DNA of 64,000 nt from NCBI RefSeq assembly GCF_014637175.1, contig NZ_BMEV01000006.1, forward strand, positions 1 through 64,000, written 5' to 3'. Made by a program: the position numbers and the translations under genes. The DNA comes from Compostibacillus humi (GTDB lineage: Bacteria > Bacillota > Bacilli > Bacillales > Amphibacillaceae). Shown piece by piece: positions 16,331 to 26,078 of this stretch (within the stretch, counting starts at the first letter, position 1; every line of letters begins with the position of its first letter). The notes under the pieces were generated by a model that was given only the letters and a program-made list of their open reading frames with translations, searched no databases and had not been told where the DNA came from.

Positions 16331-19300
16331 TTAAGACGATATGCTTAAAATGGTCCGGATTTCTTCTTCGCTTAAGCTGGTGAGCATCGTTTCTCCCGGC
16401 TGGATAACCTGCTCCGCCAATTCCCGTTTTTTCTGCTGCAATTCGTAAATTTTCTCTTCAATCGTTCCTTCAGCAATCATTCGGATAACGTGGACAACAT
16501 TTTTTTGGCCAAAACGGTATGCTCTGCCCGTTGCCTGGTCCTCCACCGCCGGATTCCACCATAAATCATACAAAATAACCGTATCTGCCCCGGTAAGATT
16601 TAACCCGGTGCCCCCAGCCTTTAAGGAAATTAGAAAAATGTCTTTCTCTCCCTCGTTAAACCGCTCGCTCATTGCGAGCCGTTCTTCGGAAGGGGTCTGT
16701 CCGCTAATATAAAAGTATGCAAGTCCTTCCGCATCAAGCCGCTTCATAATCAGCTCGTGCATCGAGGTGAACTGGGAGAAAATGAGCATCCGCCTTCCGT
16801 GCTCCAAGGCGTTTTTTATCGTCTCCATCAGCTGTTCCAGTTTTCCTGATGCTCCGCTGTAATTTTCCATAAATAATGACGGATGGCAGCAAATTTGCCG
16901 CAGCCGGGTAAGGCCGGCTAAAATCTTCATCCGGCTTTGCTGGAAACCTTCCCTCTCGAGTGAATAGGCGGTTTCCTGCTGCAGCTTGCTTAAATATCCG
17001 AGATAGAGTTCCTTTTGTTCCTTCGTCAATTCGGAAATGGATACGGACTCGATTTTTTCCGGCAGTTCGGTCAGAACGTCCTTTTTCAGCCGGCGCAAAA
17101 TGAACGGTCTCGTCATTCTTGCAATTTGTTCATTGGATAATTGTTTAAACGTCTTTTGATTCGGCAAAAGCCCCGGCAATACCACTTGGAAAATCGACCA
17201 TAACTCAAAAATAGAGTTTTCAATCGGGGTGCCGCTTAAGGCAAACTTATGGGCGGCATCGATGGAGCGCACTGCCTTCGATGTTTTCGTCTGATAGTTT
17301 TTGATAAACTGGGCTTCGTCCAAAATCAGCGTTTGAAAGCGATTCTGTTTATACAAGCTGATATCTTGCCTCAACGTAGCGTAGGACGTAATCCACACGT
17401 CCGCATCCCTCATCGATTCTAACCGTTTATGCCGCTCTTCCGGGTATCCTGTCATAATGACCGTCTCCAAATCCGGAGCAAAGCGGGAAAACTCCTTTTT
17501 CCAGTTATAGACAACGGAAGATGGCGCGACAACTAAATGGGGACCGCGCTCTCTTTTCTCTGATGCCATATAGGCGATTGCTTGCACCGTTTTGCCGAGC
17601 CCCATATCGTCGGCGAGAATGCCGCCAAGATAGTAATGGCTAAGGGTTTTAAACCATTGATAACCGGTCTTCTGATATTCCCGCAAATTCGCCTGCAGGC
17701 CCTGGGGCAGTTCGAACACTTGCTTTTCCGGCGACTGCAGCCGGTCAAGAAGGGTTTGAAACGTTTCATCGTATTGCTTTGGCGTTCCGATCAGTTCATC
17801 TACTTGGGTGCCGCGATACGCCGGCAAATAAAGCTTCTCATCCAGCAAATCTTCCTTTTTAATTTGCAGTTCATCGAGAAATTGCCGGACGGAATCCATC
17901 TCGTCCCCTTCCAAAGAAAGAAAAGAGCCGTCCCGCATGCGGTAGTACCGTTTCTTTTCGACGACTGCTTCCAAAATACGGGGAATTTCCGCTTCGTCCA
18001 CCCCGTCCATTTGAAAGCTTACTTCCAATAAATTAGCAGACTGGTCCATTTCCACCCTCGTCCGGGGAAGGGGCGGCGCATCTAACATCCACCGTTTTAA
18101 ATTGGCCGTCAAATATAGTTCTGCCTTTTCTTCGAGGAGGGGCAAAAGCCGATAGAGAAACTCATACATTTCTTCTTCATCGACGGCAACGAACAATTCC
18201 TTCCCGTTGTAATGGAAGTTGGCATGTTCAATCATTTCCATAATTTCCTGTTCTTTTTCCACTTCCCGGATTATAATTTCCCGATTTTCCCCATTCCCTG
18301 CAAAGGGGTCGATTCGGTAATCCCCGTAATGGTACTCCAGCTGGCCGACAATATAGCCTTCCTGATAATCCAAATATAGTTTTGCCCTGAGGGGGAACTG
18401 TACAATAGCCTCTTTCACCTGTTCGGATATATCCACCTTGCCGACTCGTTCCAGCTGGGGGAGCACTTCCGAGACAAAGTAGTCCGCCTGGTTATTGCCC
18501 ACTTCCAGCTCCAAATTTGCCGTCCCGAAGCGGAACAATGTTTTTACGAGAGGCACTTGTTCTTCCGCCGGAAAATAAAAAATGCCGTCGATAAACACGA
18601 TGTCATACGGTTCCAATAACAGGGCGCGAGGGGCGTCGTCCATCCGCATAAGCAGCCGATCTTCCTCTTTCGTAAATGAAAACTGAAAAGGCAATGTTCC
18701 TTTTACAACCGTCACCTCTTGATAGAAGGAATTGCCGACTTCGAAAGAACAGTTTCTTGCGACAAGCTGTTCCAACAGCTCTTTTGCCACTAGTGGCGAG
18801 ATGACGATATAACGGCTTTCTGCGGACGATTTCCGGTAATAGGAATCCGGTTCATACATCTCCTCATTTTTCTTCATCCGATCAATGAATCTAAAAATCT
18901 CTACATCTGCTTGGGAAAAATAATGGTAATCAGGATGATAGGAAAATTTGCCCGTAAAAACGTATTCCCTCCCCCGCAACACATTATCGACAAAATCATA
19001 GGCATTTTTGACGACGTAGCGGTGGTGAACCCCAGTCTTCAATTCAAGGATCAGCTTGTCTTCATACGTCCATTTGCAATAGTAGTCAACGTGCATCCGC
19101 TGTTTTTGCCGATGCTCTTTTTTCAGATCTGGAACTTGCAGGACGGCGCTTCGTATCGCCTCCATAAAATGGTTCGTCTGCTGGAATGGAGATGAGGAAT
19201 GGCCCCATTCCTGTTTCTCTTTCTCCATAATTGCCAATAGGACTGCAGCAATATGTTTGCAGTATCCGTACGTTTCAAAGGCGGGGCAATCACAGAAACA

Positions 19301-19501
19301 ATCGATTTCCCCCTGATCCAGCTTGCGGATATCTGCTTCGACAAAATATTCATCCGAACCTTGTACTGTAGCAGTCCAAACCCGATAGTTCCGGTCAAAA
19401 AGCAGATGATTCACTTTTCCTTTAAGAAAATATTCCCTTCCCCGCTGATAGATGTGAGAAGGAATGATTTTCCTTATATGAAACTCTTTTACATTTTTCA
19501 A
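16331..19501 (-). CDS. SWIM zinc-finger SNF2-family helicase
   Basis: A 1056-residue Swi2/Snf2 ATPase. The N-terminal SWIM zinc finger has C70, C72, C81 and H83. A long middle region comes before the C-terminal motor: motif I DDMGLGKT, motif II DEAQ, and helicase C with RAYRFGQ. Family members are DNA-stimulated ATPases with presumed roles in chromosome or RNA-polymerase remodelling; the substrate here is unknown. The start is TTG 19501 with a poor ribosome site (GGCAGG about 11 nt away), but the SWIM family N-terminus begins here. It is a single gene. I see no convincing terminator before the repeat array. Confidence 0.85.
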   Translation of the reverse strand: MKNVKEFHIRKIIPSHIYQRGREYFLKGKVNHLLFDRNYRVWTATVQGSDEYFVEADIRKLDQGEIDCFCDCPAFETYGYCKHIAAVLLAIMEKEKQEWGHSSSPFQQTNHFMEAIRSAVLQVPDLKKEHRQKQRMHVDYYCKWTYEDKLILELKTGVHHRYVVKNAYDFVDNVLRGREYVFTGKFSYHPDYHYFSQADVEIFRFIDRMKKNEEMYEPDSYYRKSSAESRYIVISPLVAKELLEQLVARNCSFEVGNSFYQEVTVVKGTLPFQFSFTKEEDRLLMRMDDAPRALLLEPYDIVFIDGIFYFPAEEQVPLVKTLFRFGTANLELEVGNNQADYFVSEVLPQLERVGKVDISEQVKEAIVQFPLRAKLYLDYQEGYIVGQLEYHYGDYRIDPFAGNGENREIIIREVEKEQEIMEMIEHANFHYNGKELFVAVDEEEMYEFLYRLLPLLEEKAELYLTANLKRWMLDAPPLPRTRVEMDQSANLLEVSFQMDGVDEAEIPRILEAVVEKKRYYRMRDGSFLSLEGDEMDSVRQFLDELQIKKEDLLDEKLYLPAYRGTQVDELIGTPKQYDETFQTLLDRLQSPEKQVFELPQGLQANLREYQKTGYQWFKTLSHYYLGGILADDMGLGKTVQAIAYMASEKRERGPHLVVAPSSVVYNWKKEFSRFAPDLETVIMTGYPEERHKRLESMRDADVWITSYATLRQDISLYKQNRFQTLILDEAQFIKNYQTKTSKAVRSIDAAHKFALSGTPIENSIFELWSIFQVVLPGLLPNQKTFKQLSNEQIARMTRPFILRRLKKDVLTELPEKIESVSISELTKEQKELYLGYLSKLQQETAYSLEREGFQQSRMKILAGLTRLRQICCHPSLFMENYSGASGKLEQLMETIKNALEHGRRMLIFSQFTSMHELIMKRLDAEGLAYFYISGQTPSEERLAMSERFNEGEKDIFLISLKAGGTGLNLTGADTVILYDLWWNPAVEDQATGRAYRFGQKNVVHVIRMIAEGTIEEKIYELQQKKRELAEQVIQPGETMLTSLSEEEIRTILSISS

Positions 19502-19605
19502 ACCAAAAAAACCTGCCTTTTTTTCTCCATTTAGTTTCTATACCGGTGATAGTTTCCCTGTTTCCTAGCATCGGTAAGAACAGTTTTCTTTATACGAAAG
19601 AAAAG

Positions 19606-19637
19606 AGACCGTTCCTGAAATAATCCATGAACAGTCT
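19606..19637 (-). terminator. Terminator of the PH-domain membrane protein gene
   Basis: A 9-bp stem with one G-U pair (AGACCGTTC / GAACAGTCT on the plus strand) is followed on the minus strand by CTTTTCTTT. Confidence 0.65.
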
Positions 19638-19646
19638 GCTCTTCCT

Positions 19647-20366
19647 TTATTCATGAACAATTGCGTCTAATGATTGATACCAGTTTTCTGTCTTGGAGGA
19701 ATCTTTATGATTTATAATGATAAATCCTTCATCCAGCTGAATGAGCAAGTACGGGGCAGTGTCCCCATGGATGAATAATTTCCCTTTACCGAAATCAGCT
19801 AGCCGGAAATTTCCAACGCGCCGGTTCCCTGCAGCAAAGCCATTTGTCCTTCTTTCCACTTTAGGCAGTTTATCAAGCAGGGCAACTTCTTCAATGTTTT
19901 CCACTGCAACCTCGACACCATATGGTCCAGTAATCTCTATCTGGTTTTCTGCAATGATTAAGTCATTGGCGCGAAAGCCAATACTAAAGACGAAAACGAG
20001 AATGGCAATCGTTAACAGTGCGGCAATGGTATTCGTCCAGTACGCCCGTTTTCGTTTTTTCTCTTGTTCATATTTTTGGATATAAATATGTCCTCCAGTA
20101 AGAACGAGAATGAAAATAAGCAATGTTATTTCAAAGGCGTAAGGAGCACCTGTAAACACAATAATCAGCCCGACAAGCAGAAGCAAAGCGGCACGGAAAT
20201 ACAGCAATCCCATCGCCCGAATATAGCCGCTCTTTTCCAGCTCTTCAATTTCTTCCTCCGTCCGCGCTCTCAAGGAAGATATGAAAAAATACTTTCCTTT
20301 ATACAAGATAAGATAGCTTTGCCATAAAAAGATGGCAAAAAGCAAAATAAGTATTATGATTTCCAT
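19647..20366 (-). CDS. Membrane protein with C-terminal PH-like domain
   Basis: A 239-residue protein with four hydrophobic segments: the N-terminus, a pair around residues 57-95 and one around 112-130. A soluble C-terminal part follows (ENQIEITGPYGVEVAV... to ENWYQSLDAIV) whose strand pattern looks like a bacterial PH domain. The N-terminal part resembles DUF3784. Function is unknown; I infer a membrane stress or sensing protein only loosely. It is a single gene with its own terminator. Confidence 0.6.
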   Translation of the reverse strand: MEIIILILLFAIFLWQSYLILYKGKYFFISSLRARTEEEIEELEKSGYIRAMGLLYFRAALLLLVGLIIVFTGAPYAFEITLLIFILVLTGGHIYIQKYEQEKKRKRAYWTNTIAALLTIAILVFVFSIGFRANDLIIAENQIEITGPYGVEVAVENIEEVALLDKLPKVERRTNGFAAGNRRVGNFRLADFGKGKLFIHGDTAPYLLIQLDEGFIIINHKDSSKTENWYQSLDAIVHE

Positions 20367-20445
20367 TATTGAACCCCGTTTCCTTTACGTAATATACCTT
20401 TATTGTATCAAATTTGCCTGGCTTTTCATAAAGGAAAAACGTTGA

Positions 20446-21645
20446 TTAAAGGTTGCCCTGGAATCCCCGCTTCCTTTTCGACGGAATAACCAGACGAAGA
20501 TAAAGCAAAATCGAAATAAAAACAAAGAGAGCAGCGGTGTAGTATATCCATGCATAGCCAAAGACGGCAATCTGTCCAAACAAAATCGCTCCGATTCCCA
20601 CCCCTAAATCAAAGGAGGAGAAAAAGGTAGCATTGGCCATTCCTTTTCTGTTTTTCGGTGCCTTTTCCACCGCCCACGCTTGCAATGCCGGCTGCAAAGC
20701 ACCAAACCCAAGCCCGTAACAGACAGCAGCAAAAAGCAACGTGAACATATTAGGCAGCCATCCTAAAAGAATCATGGCGATGCCGACAAGGCCGGCACCA
20801 GGGACAAAGATATATTTATGTCCGTACCGGTCATATATTCTGCCGGCAAAGGTCCGGGACACCATTAAGGCGATGGCGAAGGTGAAAAAATATAGCTGGA
20901 TTCCAGGTACCCCTTTTTCCTCCGCATAAATCGGAAGAAAGGTGGCAATCCCGCCAAACGATATAGTAATGAAAAATAACAGGACAGACGGTTTTACCGC
21001 CGTTTTCTCAAACACGTCAAAGGAAATAGCTTTTGTTTTTTCTTGTGCTTGTTCCACCTTTTTGTACTGAATCCGGGACGCAAGGATAAAGGAGGCCAGC
21101 CCTAACAGGGCACATACGAGAAATAATTTGGGGAAAGAAAGGGTGCCGACTAAAAGGAGTCCAAGGGAAGGACCGAAAGCTAAGGCGATATTGCCGGACA
21201 AACCGAAATATCCTAACCCTTCTCCACGGCGTTTTGGCGGAATAATATCTGTTGCTATTGTCCCGCCGGCAGTAGTGGAAAATCCCCAGCCCAATCCTTG
21301 AATAATGCGGAGAAGCATAAGGAGAAAAATGCTCGTAATAATACTAAGACCGCCGATGGAAACGACAAAAAGAAAGAGTCCGAATAAATAGACAAAGCCC
21401 CTTCCTTTTGACTCCAATGCATGACCGGCATAGGGACGGACAATCAGTGCCGAAAAGGTAAAAACTCCGACAACAATTCCAATTAATGAATCACTCCCGC
21501 CCAGTTCCTTCACAAATAGAGGAATGGTCGGCAGCGTCATTTGAAAACCGATAAAAATAAAAAAATTAGCCAGCCAGACTAATACAAAATTTCGGGTAAT
21601 AATTTTTTCCTGATTTGCGCTTTCCCCTGCTGAATATTTTTCCAA
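20446..21645 (-). CDS. MFS transporter
   Basis: A 399-residue major-facilitator protein with 12 hydrophobic segments, the motif-A-like loop after helix 2 (GHALESKGRGFVYLFG) and a second-half counterpart (GRIYDRYGHKYIF). The GxxxGPxxG-type motif C (ALAFGPSLGLLLVG) in helix 5 marks a drug/H+ antiporter type exporter. The substrate cannot be told. The start is TTG 21645 behind AAAGGGATGG. It is a single gene. Confidence 0.82.
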   Translation of the reverse strand: MEKYSAGESANQEKIITRNFVLVWLANFFIFIGFQMTLPTIPLFVKELGGSDSLIGIVVGVFTFSALIVRPYAGHALESKGRGFVYLFGLFLFVVSIGGLSIITSIFLLMLLRIIQGLGWGFSTTAGGTIATDIIPPKRRGEGLGYFGLSGNIALAFGPSLGLLLVGTLSFPKLFLVCALLGLASFILASRIQYKKVEQAQEKTKAISFDVFEKTAVKPSVLLFFITISFGGIATFLPIYAEEKGVPGIQLYFFTFAIALMVSRTFAGRIYDRYGHKYIFVPGAGLVGIAMILLGWLPNMFTLLFAAVCYGLGFGALQPALQAWAVEKAPKNRKGMANATFFSSFDLGVGIGAILFGQIAVFGYAWIYYTAALFVFISILLYLRLVIPSKRKRGFQGNL

Positions 21646-21784
21646 ATCGTTCCATCCCTTTCTTCGTGTCTCGAATTAATTATACATAAAACCGTCACGA
21701 ATTAGAAGGGAACATTGTTATGATTCTGAAAATAGATAAATGAAGTATGATTGGAAAAGCTGCCTTCTGCCCATTATTATTGGC

Positions 21785-21815
21785 AATAAAAAACGCCGGC
21801 CACTCGGCCGGCGTT
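21785..21815 (-). terminator. Terminator of the doxX-like gene
   Basis: A perfect 10-bp GC-rich stem (AACGCCGGCC / GGCCGGCGTT, 4-nt loop) with TTTTTT following on the minus strand. Confidence 0.88.
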
Positions 21816-21818
21816 GCA

Positions 21819-22316
21819 TTAAGCGACTGCTACCTTCTTTTTCCCTTTCTGTTTCTTGCTGAGCTGATTTTTGATAAACGGCATGACCCAGCGGTCTAAG
21901 CCAAATTTGCCTGCATTGGCTCCGGCAACGATTAAAAAGATCGTAATGACGGCCATTTGCGCATTAATACTTACTGTGCCGCTGAACAGGAAGGAGAAAT
22001 TCATCGTAATTCCCATCAGTGCGGCGAAGTTTGTGAACAGGCCTAAAATAAGGGCAAGTCCTACTAATACCTCTCCCCAGACAACTAGGAAGCTGAAGAG
22101 TTCCGCATTTGGAAGGGCGACCACTTGCAAAAATGCTCTCCACCATGGCTGTACTGCCTCTGTATTTGCCGCTGCAGCAGCAATAAAGCCGCTGGCATCA
22201 AATCCGGTTCCCAGCTTAGATATTCCGCTCGTGAACCAAGTGTACCCTATATATATACGCAAAACAGCCAAAATACCAGCAACTACAGAATGATTGCGAA
22301 TCGTATTCATAAACAT
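21819..22316 (-). CDS. DoxX-family membrane protein
   Basis: A 165-residue protein with four membrane helices and the DoxX-type RIYIGYTWFTSGISKL start. It has the FLVVWGEVLVGLALILGLFT helix and a Lys-rich C-terminal tail. DoxX proteins are linked to quinone or thiol stress, often with a dioxygenase partner; none is adjacent here. ATG 22316 is preferred over GTG 22325 because GGAG lies 8 nt before it. An inverted repeat in the leader may be a MarR/DUF24-type operator. Confidence 0.78.
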   Translation of the reverse strand: MFMNTIRNHSVVAGILAVLRIYIGYTWFTSGISKLGTGFDASGFIAAAAANTEAVQPWWRAFLQVVALPNAELFSFLVVWGEVLVGLALILGLFTNFAALMGITMNFSFLFSGTVSINAQMAVITIFLIVAGANAGKFGLDRWVMPFIKNQLSKKQKGKKKVAVA

Positions 22317-22354
22317 GAAAAACACTCCTTTTTATATTGTTCAATATTTCACAA

Positions 22355-22374
22355 GTAGTTGTTTGATTAACTAC
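22355..22374 (-). promoter_or_regulatory. Inverted repeat in the doxX-like leader
   Basis: GTAGTT-N8-AACTAC sits about 40-60 nt before the start codon, downstream of a possible TTTTCA-17-TATGAT promoter on the minus strand. Its form resembles MarR/DUF24-family operators that control doxX-like genes in Bacillus; assignment is tentative. The remainder up to 22743 shows nothing else I can support. Confidence 0.4.
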
Positions 22375-22743
22375 AATTACATCATACACACGATGGGGAT
22401 GTTTGAAAACAACTTTGTGCATTAGTTCACAATTTCGAAATAATTTTTTGTCGTTTTTTTTGAACAGAATAAGCAGACACTTTTTCCGCTCTCTTTCGTG
22501 CTGTTCTTATAAAAGGCGGATGGGAAAGTTGACATCGTTATATACTGTAATGGCATTGAGCGATGAAAGATTATTCGCTATAACCGCCGGTTTTTCCATA
22601 AAGAGTCAGCCATTCAGCTTTTAAACTTAAAATAATGATTGATTTTCATTTTTTTAGAAACCTTTTTTCATTTGTCTCGTATTGTATGTAGGATTTCCTG
22701 CTGGTAAGATGTCCATAATGGCAATTTAAAGGAGATGATAATA

Positions 22744-23673
22744 ATGGATGTAATGCTTACGGTTGAAGGGCTTGAAAAGTCTTTCAAAGATAAAAAAGTG
22801 CTGAAAAACATTTCCTTTGAAGTGCGAAAAGGGGAAATAATGGCGATTCTCGGGCCAAACGGCGCTGGAAAGTCAACGACCATCCGCAATATTATGGGAA
22901 TTATGTATCCGGATAAAGGAACGATTACATTCCACCATTATAACGGAAAAGGGATTCCTCGGAATAAAATCGGCTTTTTGCCGGAAGAGCGGGGATTGTA
23001 TAAAAATGTGAACGTCATGGATATTTTGCTTTATTTGGCGGACTTAAAAGATTACCCGCTGGATAAAGCACGTGAACGGGCCCTTATGTATTTGAAAAAG
23101 TTTGATTTGGAAGGAAAGGACAAAGTATCCATCGAGGAATTATCAAAAGGAATGGGGCAAAAAGTGCAATTCATCGCCTCCATTCTGCACGAGCCCGAGT
23201 TTCTCATTTTAGATGAGCCTTTTTCCGGCCTTGACCCGGTGAGCCAGGAAATGTTTAAAGAAGAAATCCGCAACTTGGCGAATAACGGCACCGCCATTTT
23301 GCTTTCCTCCCACCAGATGAATTTAGTGGAGGAAATGTGTGACCGTCTCTTTATGATGCAGCAAGGCCAAAAAGTCATTTACGGTTCCTTAGACGAAGTG
23401 AAACGGAAATATGCCAATTTTAAATGTACAATCCACGGCAAAAATGACGCTGCCCGTCTGGAGCGGATCGATCAGGTCCGGCGCATCGAGCAGCAGGGCG
23501 ATGCTTCCGTCCTCTATTTAGAAAAAGACGTGGAACCGCTCAGCTGGATAAAGCAGCTGCCGGATGACTTGGTCATCGAAGAATTAAAATTAAACCGGAT
23601 TTCTTTGCATGAAATCTTTATAGATATCGCCACAAACAAAAATTTGATGAAAGAAGGTGAGCTGAATGCGTAA
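22744..23673 (+). CDS. ABC exporter ATP-binding protein, NatA/YhaQ-like
   Basis: ATPase of about 309 residues with Walker A GPNGAGKST, signature LSKGMGQK and Walker B FLILDEPFSGLDP. The C-terminal domain (about 90 residues) is the DUF4162-like extension typical of NatA/YhaQ. It works with the following permease, probably exporting Na+ or a hydrophobic substrate. The start is ATG 22744, because AAAGGAG is 9 nt away; ATG 22735 would overlap that site. Its end overlaps the permease start by 8 bp. Confidence 0.85.
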   Translation: MDVMLTVEGLEKSFKDKKVLKNISFEVRKGEIMAILGPNGAGKSTTIRNIMGIMYPDKGTITFHHYNGKGIPRNKIGFLPEERGLYKNVNVMDILLYLADLKDYPLDKARERALMYLKKFDLEGKDKVSIEELSKGMGQKVQFIASILHEPEFLILDEPFSGLDPVSQEMFKEEIRNLANNGTAILLSSHQMNLVEEMCDRLFMMQQGQKVIYGSLDEVKRKYANFKCTIHGKNDAARLERIDQVRRIEQQGDASVLYLEKDVEPLSWIKQLPDDLVIEELKLNRISLHEIFIDIATNKNLMKEGELNA

Positions 23674-24880
23674 CACGATGAAAGTTGCCAAGTGGGAAAT
23701 TAAACGGAACATGAAAAACAAAACGTTTCTCATCGGGCTGTTTCTGACTCCGCTTCTGATTATCGGCTTCTTCGTCATTGGAAGTTTATTTGACGATTCA
23801 TCGGACAAAGAACAAACCGTGGAACTTTACGTTAACGATGAAATCGGACTGCTTCCTGCCGTGGAAGAAACAATATCTATGGCCGGATTCGACTGGGAAG
23901 TGGAAGAAACAGATCTATCTCAAGATGCTGTCCGTTCCGAACTGGAGGAAACGGAGAACACCGCCTACTTGTTCCTGACTGCCCAAGGATTGAACGAAGG
24001 CATTTTCCCTGTTTATATGAGTGAAGAAATGCCGCCATACTTCCTGGAACAGCTGCAAATATTGGAAACACCGATCAAATCCGTACAGCTTGCCGAACAA
24101 GGACTGACGGCAGAGGAAATGGCTATCGTCTCCGCTCCAATTTTGTTTGAGCAGCAAGCTGCAGAAGATGAGGCAAAAAGTGAGGAAAGCCGGTTAGAAC
24201 GAGTCGTACCGGGAGCATTTGCCGGCTTTATCATGCTGTCCATCGTATTTACCGGAATGGCTATTTTCCAGAGCGCCTCCCAGGAGAAAAAGGATAAAAT
24301 TGCCGAAATTCTCCTATCTTCCCTTACGCCGGCAGATTTAATGCAAGGGAAAATTATCGGCTACTTTGTCCTCGGCATTATCCAAACGGTCATTTCCTTA
24401 GTGATTATTTTGCCGGTTGCGATTTGGAGGTTTGAATTGCAGGATGCGGCTAAATATTTATTGGCGCCGGAGCTATTGTTTTACATTCTCATTGCTTGTA
24501 TGGGCTACCTGTTATTCTCGGCCATTTTCGTTGGGATTGGCGCAACGATGTCTGACATGACCACCGCCGGGAATTTCCAAGGGTTTGTCATGATGCTGCC
24601 GTTCTTGCCGTTCCTGTTTATCGGACCTGTCGTAAATGACCCGAGCGGATTATGGGCGCAAGTCGGAACGTATATTCCTTTCACCACACCTGGTGTATTG
24701 CTCTTGCGTCTGACTATTCTTGAAGAATGGCCATGGATAGAAATTGCCATTGGACTGGCAATTCTGGCAGTAAGCATTTGGATATTTATGAAACTCGCCG
24801 GAAAGATTTTCAAAGTCGGTATTTTAATGTACGGAAAAAATGCAACCCCTGGGGAAATTTGGAAATGGATCCGGGCATAA
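23666..24880 (+). CDS. ABC exporter permease, NatB/YhaP-like
   Basis: A 404-residue ABC-2 permease. A first helix (FLIGLFLTPLLIIGFFVIGS) is followed by an extracytoplasmic domain of about 140 residues, then five or six C-terminal helices. SASQEKKDKIAEILLSSLTP is the conserved cytoplasmic coupling loop of this family. With the upstream ATPase it forms an exporter like NatAB or YhaQP; the substrate is inferred from homology only. Confidence 0.83.
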   Translation: MRNTMKVAKWEIKRNMKNKTFLIGLFLTPLLIIGFFVIGSLFDDSSDKEQTVELYVNDEIGLLPAVEETISMAGFDWEVEETDLSQDAVRSELEETENTAYLFLTAQGLNEGIFPVYMSEEMPPYFLEQLQILETPIKSVQLAEQGLTAEEMAIVSAPILFEQQAAEDEAKSEESRLERVVPGAFAGFIMLSIVFTGMAIFQSASQEKKDKIAEILLSSLTPADLMQGKIIGYFVLGIIQTVISLVIILPVAIWRFELQDAAKYLLAPELLFYILIACMGYLLFSAIFVGIGATMSDMTTAGNFQGFVMMLPFLPFLFIGPVVNDPSGLWAQVGTYIPFTTPGVLLLRLTILEEWPWIEIAIGLAILAVSIWIFMKLAGKIFKVGILMYGKNATPGEIWKWIRA

Positions 24881-24940
24881 CGAATAAGCACCTATATTGC
24901 AGGTGCGTATTCTATGTTTCACCATTGGGAGGTTATTTGA

Positions 24941-25483
24941 ATGAACGTCGTTGTTATCCATGGGTCGACAAGAAAAAACGGCAATACAGAATATCTGACG
25001 TACCAAGCTGTTCCTAAAAATGAAGGAACACATATTTACTTAAGAGATTATCGAATTACACCGATTATCGATCAGCGTCATGAAGAAGGCGGGTTTACAC
25101 CTGCAGACGATGATATGGGTAAACTTGCGCACATCATGCTGCAGCACGACATTCTCCTTTTTTCCACACCGATTTACTGGTACAGCATGTCTGGGCCGAT
25201 GAAAACGTTTATTGACCGCTGGTCGCAAATAATGCGAGACCCGAAATTCCCTCATTTCCGCGAGGAGCTAAAAAAGAAAACCGCCTACCTCATTGCTGTC
25301 GGCGGGGATCATCCTGCTATAAAGGGACTTCCCTTAGTTCAGCAATTTCAGTATATATGCCAATTTTTCGACATGACCTTTGGCGGGTACGTTATCGGAA
25401 CAGCCAATAAACCCGGACAGATTATCCATGATCAGACCGCTCTTCATGCTGCTTCCATGCTGTTAAAAAAGCCTGAGAACTGA
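24941..25483 (+). CDS. NAD(P)H-dependent oxidoreductase, flavodoxin-like fold
   Basis: A 180-residue flavodoxin-fold reductase. The FMN phosphate loop is HGSTRKNGNTE (about 6-16), and the middle TPIYWYSMSGPMKTFIDRW motif is typical of NADPH-dependent FMN reductases and azoreductase-like enzymes. The substrate is not evident. It has its own GGAGG site 9 nt before ATG and lies 60 bp after the ABC permease. The transcription terminator overlaps its stop codon. Confidence 0.75.
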   Translation: MNVVVIHGSTRKNGNTEYLTYQAVPKNEGTHIYLRDYRITPIIDQRHEEGGFTPADDDMGKLAHIMLQHDILLFSTPIYWYSMSGPMKTFIDRWSQIMRDPKFPHFREELKKKTAYLIAVGGDHPAIKGLPLVQQFQYICQFFDMTFGGYVIGTANKPGQIIHDQTALHAASMLLKKPEN

Positions 25484-25499
25484 TGTCTCAGGCTTTTTT
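25465..25499. terminator. Bidirectional terminator overlapping a stop codon
   Basis: A 14-bp perfect stem (left arm 25465-25478, right arm 25486-25499) with A and T tracts on either side. The TGA of the reductase gene lies in the loop, and the structure also ends the convergent signal peptidase gene. Confidence 0.88.
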
Positions 25500-26011
25500 T
25501 AAAAGGGATAGCGGAATTTTACTTCGCCGAAAATCGTATCTTTGGAAACAAATCCAAATATTCTGCTGTCTTTGCTAAACGGCCGATTGTCGCCGAGCAC
25601 GAAGAAGGAACCAGGCGGAACTTTCGATTCCCCAGTCACTTCCTCCAGCGTAAAATCGCCGGTGAACATTCCATGTCCATCTTCTCCTTGCAAATAAGGC
25701 TCCTTGTATCGCTTGCCGTTAATATAAAGAATATTATTTTTCACTTCAACGTGGTCTCCGGGAAGGCCGATGACTCTTTTCACATAATACGTATCGTCAT
25801 CCGGTGCATCAAAAACGATAATATCAAACCGATCAATTTTTGATATTTTCGTCACGAAAACCCGATCCTTGTTTTCAAATGTCGGCAGCATCGACTCCCC
25901 GTGCACCATCGTCGGTGAAAAAACAAACTGTCTGCAAAGGATAACAATAATAAAAGCCAGGCCCAAAGTCTTCAGCCAAGAAAAAAGTTCCGCCTTGAAA
26001 CGCCCTGTCAT
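25499..26011 (-). CDS. lepB: Type I signal peptidase
   Basis: A 170-residue signal peptidase I of the short Bacillus SipS type, which cleaves signal peptides of exported proteins at the outer membrane face. It has one N-terminal membrane anchor (about 15-31). Catalytic Ser40 lies in GESMLP and Lys78 in YYVKRVIGLPGD; the later box GDNRPFSKDSR is also intact. ATG 26011 is chosen because GGAGGAAGG lies just before it; the frame runs open to 26128 without similarity. It is convergent with the reductase and downstream of gltC. Confidence 0.88.
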   Translation of the reverse strand: MTGRFKAELFSWLKTLGLAFIIVILCRQFVFSPTMVHGESMLPTFENKDRVFVTKISKIDRFDIIVFDAPDDDTYYVKRVIGLPGDHVEVKNNILYINGKRYKEPYLQGEDGHGMFTGDFTLEEVTGESKVPPGSFFVLGDNRPFSKDSRIFGFVSKDTIFGEVKFRYPF

Positions 26012-26078
26012 TTCCTTCCTCCGTTCATCGTCCAAAATATCTACCATAAGAGTACCATAAAATCGGGAATATATACGA

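Noticed and set aside
16132-16383. 83-codon ORF over the repeat array
   Set aside because: The repeat unit of 52 bp breaks the frame and the translation resembles nothing; it has no ribosome site.
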